From the NCBI GenBank assembly GCA_030695645.1, contig JAUYQG010000197.1:1-33271 (forward strand): a stretch of DNA of 33,271 nt. Reading direction: 5' to 3'. Each line of letters starts with the position of its first letter. Positions within the stretch are counted from its first letter, which is position 1. Of this stretch, positions 23,687 through 32,291 are shown piece by piece. Under the pieces are notes generated by a model. That model did not search any database. It saw only the letters and a list, made by a program, of their open reading frames with translations, and was not told where the DNA came from. Both the position numbers and the translations under genes were made by a program. Origin of the DNA: Legionellaceae bacterium. Its GTDB lineage: Bacteria > Pseudomonadota > Gammaproteobacteria > Legionellales > Legionellaceae.

Positions 23687-24633
23687 TTTGATAAACCTCG
23701 TGATTTGAGTTCACTGATTAGTTTAGGGACTAAATCAAATAAATCTCCGACCAAACCATAATTAGCAATTTGAAAAATGGGCGCATCCCCATCTTTATTA
23801 ATCGCGACAATCACATGAGAATCTTTCATACCTGCCATATGCTGTACCGCTCCAGAAATACCTATTGCTATATAAAGTTTGGGAGCAACTATTTTACCTG
23901 TTTGCCCTACTTGATAATCGTTCGGAACAAAACCTGCATCAACTGCCGCTCGAGAAGCTCCCACGGCTGCTCCTAGCACATCGGCTAATTCTTCAACTAA
24001 TTTGAATTTTTCCGAATTTTGCAAACCCCTACCGCCCGAAACAATGATGTCGGCACTCGTTAAGTCTGGTCGAACGGATGCATTCAGTTGATGATTCATA
24101 AAACTTGTTTTCGTTTGGGTAAATACGTGCGCGATACGCTCGATTCCACACGGTTCCTGCTTGTTCACCACCGCATCAAAAGCTGTCGTACGAATGGTTA
24201 ATAGTTTTTTATTATCCAACATCTCAACCGTTTCAATCGCATTACCTGCGTAAATAGGATGTTCAAACGTATTATGGTCGATGATGCGAGTCACATCGGA
24301 TAATTGTGTCACATCAAGCATTGCGGCACTTCGAGGTAATATATTTTTACCAAAAGTACTTGAAGCCGTGATGATATGTGAAAAAGAACCGGATAATTCT
24401 TTAATTAATTGACTTACTGGTTCCGCTAATTGATGGGCATAACAAACATGATCAGCAAGCCATACCGAACGAACACCCGACAGCGCGCAAGCCTCATCAG
24501 CCACTGCTTGACATTCGTGTCCTGCAACCAACAAAATGGGTTCATCTCCCAATTGTAATGCCGCAAATAATACATTGCGAGTGGAAGGAAGCATGACCTG
24601 ATTGTCATGTTCTACAAGAATTAATACACCCAT
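23680..24633 (-). CDS. etfA: Electron transfer flavoprotein, alpha subunit
   Basis: A 317-residue FAD-binding alpha subunit. The C-terminal FAD domain carries SGGRGLQNSEKFKLVEELADVLGAAVGASRAAVDAG, QVGQTGKIVAPKLYIAIGISGAVQHMAGM and VAINKDGDAPIF, all classic for EtfA. With EtfB it passes electrons from acyl-CoA and other dehydrogenases to ETF:quinone oxidoreductase. In most genomes etfB and etfA are nearly adjacent; here 318 bp of nested repeats separate them. Confidence 0.95.
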   Translation of the reverse strand: MGVLILVEHDNQVMLPSTRNVLFAALQLGDEPILLVAGHECQAVADEACALSGVRSVWLADHVCYAHQLAEPVSQLIKELSGSFSHIITASSTFGKNILPRSAAMLDVTQLSDVTRIIDHNTFEHPIYAGNAIETVEMLDNKKLLTIRTTAFDAVVNKQEPCGIERIAHVFTQTKTSFMNHQLNASVRPDLTSADIIVSGGRGLQNSEKFKLVEELADVLGAAVGASRAAVDAGFVPNDYQVGQTGKIVAPKLYIAIGISGAVQHMAGMKDSHVIVAINKDGDAPIFQIANYGLVGDLFDLVPKLISELKSRGLSKC

Positions 24634-24649
24634 AATTCATCCTTAATTA

Positions 24650-24946
24650 TTGGACTTTGGACAAAAAGACATGAAAAGAGCCTCATGTCTTTTTGTCCAA
24701 GAAATTTCAGATCCACCTCGCATAATTAGATCGTTAATTGTCCTGATTGTAACTGTTTCCCTGCCTATCCGGTTGTCACATAGTGTGATGATTTCGTCAC
24801 ATATTGTGACGAGTATGTGACAACCGGACAGGCAGGAATGTTTCTACAAAGCGAGCCGATTGTCGTTGATATTATTGGCTTATAAATAGGTCCGATCTAA
24901 ACTTATTTGGACAGAATGGCATGCGTCTTTTTGCATGCCGTTTTGG
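24650..24946. mobile_element. Paired-hairpin MITE, copy 3, interrupted and truncated
   Basis: The left end is intact (TTGGACTTTGGACA, GACATGA/TCATGTC hairpin at 24667-24692, then CAGATC). The right hairpin (GCATGCGTC/GCATGCC, 24918-24938) is present, but the outer right terminus is lost at the etfB stop. The interior is about 70-75 bp longer than in copies 1 and 2 because a copy of the CCTGCC hairpin (24759-24836) is inserted in it. Confidence 0.7.
24759..24836. repeat. CCTGCCTATCCGG hairpin, copy C (extended)
   Basis: CCTGCCTATCCGGTTGTCAC pairs with GTGACAACCGGACAGG at the right. The loop is enlarged by extra TGTGA/TCACA and GTCACA/TGTGAC units, so it holds what copies A and B each retain only in part. 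It is nested inside MITE copy 3, so it inserted after that element. Confidence 0.7.
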
Positions 24947-24951
24947 CCAAT

Positions 24952-25701
24952 CTACAACACCTTCGCCTCTTGTTGCAACTTATCAAGCAGTGACTGTACT
25001 GAATCCACTTTAATTCCAGCACTTCGTGTTGCTGGATTCGTTACTTTTAAAATACGTCTGTGCTCCGCAAGTACAAGACCTAATGAATTCAACTCAATCA
25101 CTGTCAAGGGCTTTTGTTTTGCTTTCATAATATTGGGCAAACTAGCATAACGAGGTTCATTCAGTCGCAAATCAACACTGACCACAGCAGGCATATGGAC
25201 GCGTAGCTCTTCTAATCCAGTATCCGTTTCACGATTGACAACAACGCTCTCATCTGTGATGCTCACATGAGACGCATAGGTAGCCTGTGGCCAATCTAAT
25301 AATCCTGCCAGCATTTGAGGTGTTTGATTATTATCACCGTCGATAGATTGCTTTCCCATGAATATCAAATCAGGTGATTCATCAGTTACTACTTTTTGAA
25401 GAATTTTTGCAATATTTAAACTGCAATAAGATCGATCCGTATGAATTAAGATGGCGCGATCCGCTCCGAGTGCTAAACCATGGCGTAGTGTATCCTGAAC
25501 AGGATTATCTGAAATCGTGACGATAACGACCTCTACTCCACTATGTTTTTCGCGTAAACGTAGCGCTTCCTCCAATGCAATTTCATCAAAAGGATTCATT
25601 GCCATTTTAACATTGTGTGTTTCAACTCCAGATCCATCTGACTTCACACGTACTCTAACATACGGATCAATAACACGCTTCACTGCGACTAGTATTTTCA
25701 T
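24952..25701 (-). CDS. etfB: Electron transfer flavoprotein, beta subunit
   Basis: A 249-residue EtfB (MKILVAVKRVIDPYVRVRV start). Landmarks include NPFDEIALEEALRLRE, the AMP-binding region GKQSIDGDNNQTPQMLAGLLDWPQ and VVSVDLRLNEPRYASLPNIMKAKQKP, the ETF signature. It pairs with EtfA in the cytoplasm. It begins 9 bp after the glycine-zipper lipoprotein gene; its stop codon touches the degraded end of the MITE. Confidence 0.95.
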   Translation of the reverse strand: MKILVAVKRVIDPYVRVRVKSDGSGVETHNVKMAMNPFDEIALEEALRLREKHSGVEVVIVTISDNPVQDTLRHGLALGADRAILIHTDRSYCSLNIAKILQKVVTDESPDLIFMGKQSIDGDNNQTPQMLAGLLDWPQATYASHVSITDESVVVNRETDTGLEELRVHMPAVVSVDLRLNEPRYASLPNIMKAKQKPLTVIELNSLGLVLAEHRRILKVTNPATRSAGIKVDSVQSLLDKLQQEAKVL

Positions 25702-25710
25702 ATTGTCTCA

Positions 25711-26160
25711 CTAATTGGCCACTTTCCATGAACCATCGGCTTGCCGGCAAGCTTTACCATAAATTTTTTCACTTTTCCCTGCTATCGTGGCATAGGTAAT
25801 ATATTCACGACAAGGCTGTTCTTGTACATAATAGGTACGTGTGGGTTGAACACGATATTGATTACCATTATCGGGATTTTTCCAACTCACCGAGCGACCA
25901 ACGGGTGCTGTTTCCAACGCATTTTGCATTTCCATACGATCTTGACGATCCATGTACTTACCAATAGTTCCACCCAGATAAGCGCCTAATAAAGCACCAC
26001 CTGCTGCGGCAGCAACCTGACCTGCCCCACTTCCAAACTGACTACCCAATAAACCACCAACCACACCGCCGGTTATCGTGCCAACACCTTCGTTAGTCAC
26101 AGGACCGCACGCAGTTAAAACGGTTGATAACGATAAAACAACCATACCCAATTTTTTCAT
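25711..26160 (-). CDS. Glycine-zipper lipoprotein (17-kDa surface antigen-like)
   Basis: A 149-residue lipoprotein with lipobox LTA-Cys18. Residues 25-70 form a glycine-zipper 2TM segment (GTITGGVVGGLLGSQFGSGAG, then GGALLGAYLGGTIGKYMD). The C-terminal part (WKNPDNGNQYRVQPTRTY, PCREY, GKACRQADGSWKV) is the RT0821/Lpp0805-type surface-protein domain related to the rickettsial 17-kDa antigen. It is likely outer-membrane anchored; its role is structural or unknown. It lies 12 bp after alr and 9 bp before etfB on the same strand. Confidence 0.85.
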   Translation of the reverse strand: MKKLGMVVLSLSTVLTACGPVTNEGVGTITGGVVGGLLGSQFGSGAGQVAAAAGGALLGAYLGGTIGKYMDRQDRMEMQNALETAPVGRSVSWKNPDNGNQYRVQPTRTYYVQEQPCREYITYATIAGKSEKIYGKACRQADGSWKVAN

Positions 26161-26172
26161 TTCATCACCTCA

Positions 26173-27249
26173 TTACTTTCTAATAACCCGACGTGATACT
26201 TGACAAAGTAACTCGTACGGAATCGTTCCTGCCGATTTTGCAATACATTCCACAGGCAAATGCTTGCCCCACAATTCGACCGAATCGCCAAAATTAACAT
26301 TTGGACAGTTCGTGATATCAATGGTCAACATGTCCATAGAAACACGTCCTACTATCGGTGCTATTCCCTTTCCTACCCACACAGGCGTACCCGAAGCAAT
26401 ATGCCTTGGATAACCATCTCCATAGCCGACTGCCACCACACCAATGATAGACGGCTTATCGCTTTGCCAAGTACTACCATACCCAATTGGCGAATGGGCT
26501 GGATAATGATGTATGGCCGTTACAGCTGAAACAAAGTGCATCACCGGTTCAAGCCCTAACTCTTGACCCGTTTGATCAGCAAAGGGTGATACACCGTATA
26601 GCATAATTCCTGGACGAACCATATCGGCATGTGAGTCTGGTAACGCAATAATCGCCGCAGAATTGGCGGTACTGCGAGTAATATTAGCATAATGTATTGG
26701 TAAAGCATTAAACTTTTCTAACTGCAGCTGATTCGCCATGTTATTAGGTTCGTCAGCACACGCAAAATGCGTCATTAAACCCATGTTGGCATCGATCCAT
26801 GGACAGTTGATTAGTGCTTGAACAATATCGGGGACTTCATCCACCTCAAAACCTAAACGGTGCATGCCGGTGTTTATCTTGACCCATACTTTTAATTTAT
26901 TGGGTAAGGGAGTCGTCAATATCCAGTTTAGTTGCTCGCGTTGGTGAATGACACACTGCAATCGCAATTGCACAACGAGTTCTAACTCTCGTGGGCTAAA
27001 AATACCCTGAAAAAGTATGCACTCACAATTCGAGCTTAATTCACGTACTGCCATGGCCTCTTCAAGGCAGGCCACACCAAATGCATCAACATAGGGCTCT
27101 AGAGAAGGTAATACTGCCGGTAAACCACAACCATAGGCGTTGGCTTTAACCATAGCAATGATTTTCTTACCATGAGCATACTGCTTTACACGTTTTACGT
27201 TATTCAATAATGCTGCCGAATCAACATAAAGATAGGTGGGACGTGACAC
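26173..27249 (-). CDS. alr: Alanine racemase
   Basis: About 358 residues (E. coli Alr 359). The PLP lysine is Lys35 in [11 protein letters not shown]; the opposing catalytic Tyr is in GYGSTW, and [11 protein letters not shown] is also conserved. It makes D-alanine for peptidoglycan. The frame is open far upstream into dnaB, but the natural N-terminus is [10 protein letters not shown], reached from a GTG at 27249 one base after the dnaB stop, with AAGGGG nine bases upstream, so I chose that start. The dnaB-alr order is typical of gammaproteobacteria and implies co-transcription. Confidence 0.93.
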   Translation of the reverse strand: MSRPTYLYVDSAALLNNVKRVKQYAHGKKIIAMVKANAYGCGLPAVLPSLEPYVDAFGVACLEEAMAVRELSSNCECILFQGIFSPRELELVVQLRLQCVIHQREQLNWILTTPLPNKLKVWVKINTGMHRLGFEVDEVPDIVQALINCPWIDANMGLMTHFACADEPNNMANQLQLEKFNALPIHYANITRSTANSAAIIALPDSHADMVRPGIMLYGVSPFADQTGQELGLEPVMHFVSAVTAIHHYPAHSPIGYGSTWQSDKPSIIGVVAVGYGDGYPRHIASGTPVWVGKGIAPIVGRVSMDMLTIDITNCPNVNFGDSVELWGKHLPVECIAKSAGTIPYELLCQVSRRVIRK

Positions 27250-27250
27250 G

Positions 27251-28633
27251 TTAATTATCCCCTTGATAACCGTTAAACGCCAGATCTTCGAAACGAGTAT
27301 ATTTACCCAAGAATGCCACTCGAACTTTACCGATAGGGCCATTTCGCTGTTTTGCTATGATGATTTCAGCACAACCTTTGTCGGGGCTATCTTCATTGTA
27401 AACTTCATCACGATAGATAAAGCAAATCAAATCGGCATCTTGTTCAATCGCGCCTGATTCGCGTAAATCAGACATCACAGGACGCTTGTCTTGGCGTTGC
27501 TCCAAACTTCGATTTAATTGAGATAAGGCAATAAGTGGTACATGCAACTCTTTTGCGAGTGATTTTAAACTGCGAGAAATTTCTGAGATTTCCGCGGTGC
27601 GATTATCTGCTTTAAAACCAGGCACTTTCATCAATTGTAAATAATCGACGATAATCAAACCTAATTGGCCATGTTCCTTCATGACACGGCGCGCACGAGC
27701 ACGCAATTCTGCAGGACTTAGTGCTGGTGTATCGTCAACAAACAAAGGTGCTTCGGAAAGCATATGTACGGCCGAAGTGACGCGTGGCCAATCGTCATCA
27801 TCTAATTTACCGGTACGAATACGATGTTGATCGATACGTCCCAATGAGGACATCATCCGCATTGCCAATGAATCAGCGGGCATTTCCATTGAAAAAACCA
27901 ATACGGGTTGCGAACCTTTGATGGCAGCGTGTTCGGCGATATTCATCACAAGTGTGGTTTTACCCATGGATGGACGACCAGCGACAATCACAAGATCAGA
28001 ACGCTGCAACCCTGATGTCATTTCATCCAAATCCGTTAGGCCCGTCGCTAGTCCAGTAATCGAGTCGCCGCTATGATACAGCGCATCTATTCGTTCCACA
28101 GCTCGTGATAAAATCGTTTTGATAATTTCAGGTCCACCATCACCTGCCGTCTGTTCAGCGATTGCAAACACTTTACGTTCAGCAAAATCTAATAATTCAG
28201 GGACCTCTCGACCGCTGGGGTTGTAGGCTGAATCAGCAATTTCAGTTGCCACTGATATTAGTTGACGTTGTACCGATTTTTCGCGAACTATGTCCGCATA
28301 AGCTGATACGTTAGCAACACTAGGGGTATTATTGGCAAGCTCAAAAAGATAGGCTTCCCCCCCCGCATTATCAAGTTCATTATTTGACTTAAGCGTATCA
28401 AGCAACGTAACCACATCAAACGGCTGACTTCTACTCGACAATGTGACTATCGCTTTAAACAAAATTCGATGCTCAGTCCGATAAAAATCGGCCTCACATA
28501 ACTTGACCCCAACTTTATCCCAAGCTTGATTTTCAAGCATAAGACCACCAATAATGGCCTGCTCCGCTTCTACCGAATGCGGAGGACGCTTTAACGGATC
28601 AATGGTTTTCTTACGAGCTTGTAAATCGATCAT
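27251..28633 (-). CDS. dnaB: Replicative DNA helicase DnaB
   Basis: A 460-residue hexameric helicase of the replication fork (E. coli 471). The N-terminal primase-interacting domain ([17 protein letters not shown]) is followed by the RecA-like motor: Walker [10 protein letters not shown], the Walker B region [12 protein letters not shown], and [34 protein letters not shown]. No intein. I chose ATG at 28633 (MIDLQARK); a TTG six codons upstream is possible, and neither has a clear ribosome binding site. It is first in the run dnaB-alr-lipoprotein-etfB. Confidence 0.96.
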   Translation of the reverse strand: MIDLQARKKTIDPLKRPPHSVEAEQAIIGGLMLENQAWDKVGVKLCEADFYRTEHRILFKAIVTLSSRSQPFDVVTLLDTLKSNNELDNAGGEAYLFELANNTPSVANVSAYADIVREKSVQRQLISVATEIADSAYNPSGREVPELLDFAERKVFAIAEQTAGDGGPEIIKTILSRAVERIDALYHSGDSITGLATGLTDLDEMTSGLQRSDLVIVAGRPSMGKTTLVMNIAEHAAIKGSQPVLVFSMEMPADSLAMRMMSSLGRIDQHRIRTGKLDDDDWPRVTSAVHMLSEAPLFVDDTPALSPAELRARARRVMKEHGQLGLIIVDYLQLMKVPGFKADNRTAEISEISRSLKSLAKELHVPLIALSQLNRSLEQRQDKRPVMSDLRESGAIEQDADLICFIYRDEVYNEDSPDKGCAEIIIAKQRNGPIGKVRVAFLGKYTRFEDLAFNGYQGDN

Positions 28634-28809
28634 GATAATCACAAATGACAATAATTATGACATTGTAATACTCAACAGAAGTAGGAGCAATACGTATTAG
28701 ACGATATACTTGTTAGCAAATTCATGCGATAATCTTAGAGATTTTTTCTATTTCTACTTTGTGAAACGATGAAAACTCCCGAAATATAACCTCTAATGTA
28801 AGGTATCCC

Positions 28810-30243
28810 GTGCAAACAACGCAATTGAGCCATCCACGATCACTGCGTACTTTCTTCGCGACCGAAATGTGGGAACGCTATGGTTTTTATGTTGTCCAAA
28901 CTTTATTGGCACTCTATCTAGCCCTGCATTTTCGATGGCCAGATAAACGAGTTTATGCCTTAGTTGGTTCATTTACTGCACTAACTTATTTATCACCCGT
29001 AATTGGTGGTTGGATTGCAGATCACCTGATTGGTCAGAAGAGGGCCATATTAACGGGTGCGGTCGTACTTTGTGCGAGCTATATTTCAATCAGCTTTGTA
29101 ACCTCTGATACCTACTTATGTCTTGCACTAGCTGGTGTCGCTGTGGGTACAGGTCTGCTTAAACCCAACATTTCTTCGTTGCTTGGTAATGAATACCCGG
29201 AAGACTCACCTAATCGAGAAAGTGGTTTTACAATTTTTTATATGGGCTTAACAACCGGTATTATCTTAGGCACTACATTACCCAGTTACTTTAGTGAGCA
29301 TTTTGGATGGTCTATGGCATTCGTTAGTGCTGCTATCGGTATGGTTATTGCTGGCATGGTCTTTGTTCAAGGAATATATTTTTACAAAATTCGTGACTAT
29401 CACGACTATCAATTTGAAATTCAAAAAATTATCCTAGCCGGATTTTTAATGGCTTTTCTTTGGCTTATATCTTTTTTTATACTAAATTACCCAAAACTTG
29501 CAGATACTGTTTTTGTTTCTGTGGTCATTCTTTCTTTAGCTTATTTTATTCATTGCATAAAAAATGAACCGCCCGTTCAAGCTAAACAAACTATTGTGAT
29601 CGGTTTACTTTGTATTATTTCCGTTATGTTTTGGGCCTTTTATTTTCAAATGTTTTTGTCTTTGACTTTATTTATTGTGCGCGTTGTGAATCCAACCGTT
29701 TTTGGCGTGCAATTTCCACCACCTTATTATGTTGGAATACAAAGTATGGGCATGATTATATTGGGTATTATTTTGTCGCGTGGTAAAGCTCGATTAACTC
29801 ACGCACAGCATGCAATTCGCACAGGAAATAAATTTTTAATATCCATGTGTTGCATGACCATAGCTTATGCGTTGATTACTACAATATGCCACTTTAGTTT
29901 TCCAACGGGTTTACTATCACCATTGTATTTAATACCAGCTTACCTTGTTATTTCATTAGCAGAATTATTGTTATCACCAGTAGGCTTGTCTGCCGTTACG
30001 TTACTTGCTAGTCGAAAAAAAGTCAGCACTATGATGGGAATATTTTTTGTGTCGCTTGGTCTTGGTGGATTTTTATCAGGTAAATTAGCGTCACTAACAG
30101 CCGTTTCTATAGGCAATACCTCGATTGTAGATTTAAAAGCACATTACGCCACATCCTTTAGTTATCTATTGGGTATTCTTGTTATTGCCACGTTCCTCTG
30201 TGTGCTTATCAATGTGGTTATCAAGCGGTTAATGAAAACCTAG
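28810..30243 (+). CDS. POT/PTR2-family proton-coupled peptide symporter
   Basis: A 477-residue, 12-14 helix major-facilitator protein. The POT signature ExxER is at 19-23 (FATEMWERYGFY), followed by YLSPVIGGWIADHLIGQKR and the PTR2 motif region GTGLLKPNISSLLGNEY with FTIFYMGLTTG. It imports di- and tripeptides with protons. The start is GTG at 28810 with AAGG seven bases upstream. Peptide importers of this type are commonly expanded in amino-acid-dependent intracellular relatives. Single gene; it diverges from dnaB across 176 bp. Confidence 0.92.
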   Translation: MQTTQLSHPRSLRTFFATEMWERYGFYVVQTLLALYLALHFRWPDKRVYALVGSFTALTYLSPVIGGWIADHLIGQKRAILTGAVVLCASYISISFVTSDTYLCLALAGVAVGTGLLKPNISSLLGNEYPEDSPNRESGFTIFYMGLTTGIILGTTLPSYFSEHFGWSMAFVSAAIGMVIAGMVFVQGIYFYKIRDYHDYQFEIQKIILAGFLMAFLWLISFFILNYPKLADTVFVSVVILSLAYFIHCIKNEPPVQAKQTIVIGLLCIISVMFWAFYFQMFLSLTLFIVRVVNPTVFGVQFPPPYYVGIQSMGMIILGIILSRGKARLTHAQHAIRTGNKFLISMCCMTIAYALITTICHFSFPTGLLSPLYLIPAYLVISLAELLLSPVGLSAVTLLASRKKVSTMMGIFFVSLGLGGFLSGKLASLTAVSIGNTSIVDLKAHYATSFSYLLGILVIATFLCVLINVVIKRLMKT

Positions 30244-30362
30244 TGCTTGGACACCTAAGTTTCCTAAATTTCCACTCCCTGATGGTTGTGGCTCTGTTTT
30301 CGTGCATCATCCTAGCGTGCGAGTAATATCATTTTTTTAAAAATCTGCTTCTTTTTTCTTGA

Positions 30363-30396
30363 CTATACTAAAAAATGTACTACTTTCTTAGTATAG
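30363..30396. promoter_or_regulatory. Inverted repeat in the leader of the 556-residue gene
   Basis: CTATACTAA (30363-30371) and TTAGTATAG (30388-30396) form a perfect 9-bp inverted repeat, 16 bp before the ATG and just after TTGACT (30359-30364). It could be an operator or a 5' mRNA hairpin just ahead of the AAAGGTG ribosome binding site. Confidence 0.4.
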
Positions 30397-30412
30397 AGCA
30401 GAAAGGTGATAT

Positions 30413-32083
30413 ATGGGATCAGAAGCGTTTCGCCTTGACATGAGGTCGAACAAACATGCACACGAACAAATAAGGCGGCTAATTGATTACGTTTCAGGAC
30501 AACTGAATGACGTATCTTTAAGCTTCTTTCATGACGTATGCTCAAAAAACGCAGCAGCACTCGAAAAACTAATAACGAAATGTCAACAATTAAAAATTAA
30601 GCTAAAAGCTGACGACGTGGATAAAGTCCTTGAATCACTGCACAAGCAGATGCATTTACCTAAAAATATATTAGAAACAATTCAATACTACTTACTCGAC
30701 AAACGCATGAACAGCATTGCTAATGTACTAAACTCAGTATCATCTAAGTTAGAATGCCATGTATCATCATCTGACGTACTGCAAGCAACCTGGCATGTGA
30801 TTAGTAATTTAAATTTACTGATTAACTCAAGTCCAGAAGAACAATTCTTGCGATCCATTATCACCATGATGCTTGATTTTCAAAATAAAGAGCATCATTC
30901 AGCCAAATCGTGCAATCCCAAGAAACGCTCTGCGGACGATGCATCGAAATGGTTAAGAACATTACTAGCTGTTTCTGAAAAATCTGATTTAACTAAACTC
31001 ATCGATTTACTTGCCGATCGACTACATTTAGGTGGAAACATGATCAGCGGTGGTTCCAGAAACATGGATTTTACGGAGTTGTTTTTTCTCTTTGAAGATA
31101 TCGCTATTCAAGCTGAAATGCAGGTTACACACGAATCAAATCAAAAATTAATATTAGACATCAATGCCATCATGCTCACAACGTTTGTATGTAAACGAAT
31201 TCCCACAGCATTCTTTGATGTGGTATCGCAACAGCAAGATAGTTCCAGTAACGCACTATTGCCTTTGATGCAACAATACTACCAAAAACCTTTGGTAATC
31301 GAACAGTTTTTCAACAGCCAAGGTTTTCAAAATTATTATCGAGTTCACCGCATTAAAGATCAAACCAATCAGCACGCATTTTTAACCTCTTTTGTAAACT
31401 ATTTGCATGCGATCACAAGCCATCAGAATGATAGAGTTGACGCAAACATACAAACTATTGTTCAATTTTTAGAGTTATGCCGCAAGCAAAGTAGCGATAT
31501 GAGTGATCATGAATTCATACTATGGCTAGAACAAGCAAGCGTTGAGCACAAGTTAGAAGTATGTATTCAATCATTCTTATTTAATGCCATTGAGCGTGAA
31601 GTGGAATTGAATAACAACAGAATAGGCAGTCTTGTCTTTGTCGCGAATAAACTTGTATCCATGGGTTTTTCACCCCGCGCTGCATCCGTTGCAACCACGG
31701 GATTTTTTCAGCCCTTGATAACACCCAATGTTTTACAAACGGATGCAAAAAATTTCAAGGCCCTCGAATTGTTTTTGGAAACGTTACAGCCAAACCAGCG
31801 AAAGCAATTGACCCATGAATTAATGTTATCGGCCCTTGTTCGATATCGAAAAAGGCCAACAAACACACTAGAAACAACAAGCAATCAACCAAAAATCGCA
31901 ACAAAACGTCCCGCAGACAACAACCACCCAATCCCTACATTGCACAACCTAAAAAAATCAAAATCATCAAGAACAACCCGAATCGAAAGAAAACGACCTT
32001 CTTTTTCCGGATCATTTTTTAATGAGAATCCTCCTAAAATATCTCTAAAGAGAAATACACCAAAATTTGTCGTTAGGCATTAG
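30413..32083 (+). CDS. Unrecognised 556-residue protein with nuclear-localisation-like clusters
   Basis: I do not recognise a domain. The protein is soluble, without signal peptide or membrane helix, and largely helical (many Leu/Ile heptad-like segments over residues 1-460). The last ~80 residues are low-complexity and strongly basic. Basic clusters resemble classical nuclear-import signals: PKKR at 169-172, KR at 498-499 followed 14 residues later by KKSK (514-517), and RIERKRP (523-529). The start ATG has a good ribosome binding site (AAAGGTG). The gene is bounded by a repeat junction downstream. The features fit a host-directed effector, perhaps a nucleomodulin, but this is inference; no secretion signal can be proven. 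The extreme C-terminus is basic, unlike the glutamate-rich Dot/Icm signal. Confidence 0.6.
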   Translation: MGSEAFRLDMRSNKHAHEQIRRLIDYVSGQLNDVSLSFFHDVCSKNAAALEKLITKCQQLKIKLKADDVDKVLESLHKQMHLPKNILETIQYYLLDKRMNSIANVLNSVSSKLECHVSSSDVLQATWHVISNLNLLINSSPEEQFLRSIITMMLDFQNKEHHSAKSCNPKKRSADDASKWLRTLLAVSEKSDLTKLIDLLADRLHLGGNMISGGSRNMDFTELFFLFEDIAIQAEMQVTHESNQKLILDINAIMLTTFVCKRIPTAFFDVVSQQQDSSSNALLPLMQQYYQKPLVIEQFFNSQGFQNYYRVHRIKDQTNQHAFLTSFVNYLHAITSHQNDRVDANIQTIVQFLELCRKQSSDMSDHEFILWLEQASVEHKLEVCIQSFLFNAIEREVELNNNRIGSLVFVANKLVSMGFSPRAASVATTGFFQPLITPNVLQTDAKNFKALELFLETLQPNQRKQLTHELMLSALVRYRKRPTNTLETTSNQPKIATKRPADNNHPIPTLHNLKKSKSSRTTRIERKRPSFSGSFFNENPPKISLKRNTPKFVVRH

Positions 32084-32090
32084 ACTTAGA

Positions 32091-32200
32091 CTTTGGACAA
32101 AAAGACATGAAAAAGGCCTCATGTCTTTCTGTCCAAGAAACTTGAGCTCCATTACTCTCAACCAGTTCATTACTCATACTATACCTCACACGTCAACACG
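32091..32200. mobile_element. Paired-hairpin MITE, copy 4 (left half only)
   Basis: GACTTTGGACA, the GACATGA/TCATGTC hairpin (32103-32128), and GAAACTTGAG followed by a segment matching 8761-8800 (CTCAACCAGTTCATTA). The right half with the GCATGC hairpin is missing; the sequence passes instead into half of a TATACTGCGC palindrome. Confidence 0.65.
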
Positions 32201-32205
32201 AGAAT

Positions 32206-32237
32206 TAAAACGTAAGTTTGTGGCCGCGCGCAGTATA
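32206..32237. repeat. Half copy of TATACTGCGC palindrome
   Basis: TAAGTTTGTGGCCG then GCGCAGTATA matches the right arm of the 48-bp palindrome with few changes. It lies between MITE copy 4 and the last gene, and may have joined through the deletion that removed the MITE's right half. Confidence 0.6.
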
Positions 32238-32259
32238 TCTAGTTATAATCAGATTTTTC

Positions 32260-32291
32260 GAAAGTGATAACATGAGAAAGTAATAACATGA
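32260..32291 (+). repeat. Tandem 16-bp duplication covering the start codon
   Basis: GAAAGTGATAACATGA (32260-32275) is followed directly by GAAAGTAATAACATGA (32276-32291), differing by one base. The second unit supplies the ATG of the last gene. The first supplies an upstream ATG (32272) that opens a three-codon reading frame ending in TAA. Confidence 0.7.

Noticed and set aside
24759-24836. CRISPR-like or CRP-site interpretation of the repeated TGTGA/TCACA units
   Set aside because: There is no regular spacing of identical repeats, and TGTGA-TCACA has an 8-base spacer instead of 6; the units are part of a palindromic hairpin repeat.
32000-32083. Dot/Icm C-terminal secretion signal on the 556-residue protein
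   Set aside because: The last 30 residues are basic and Phe/Pro/Lys-rich, without the glutamate block typical of that signal.
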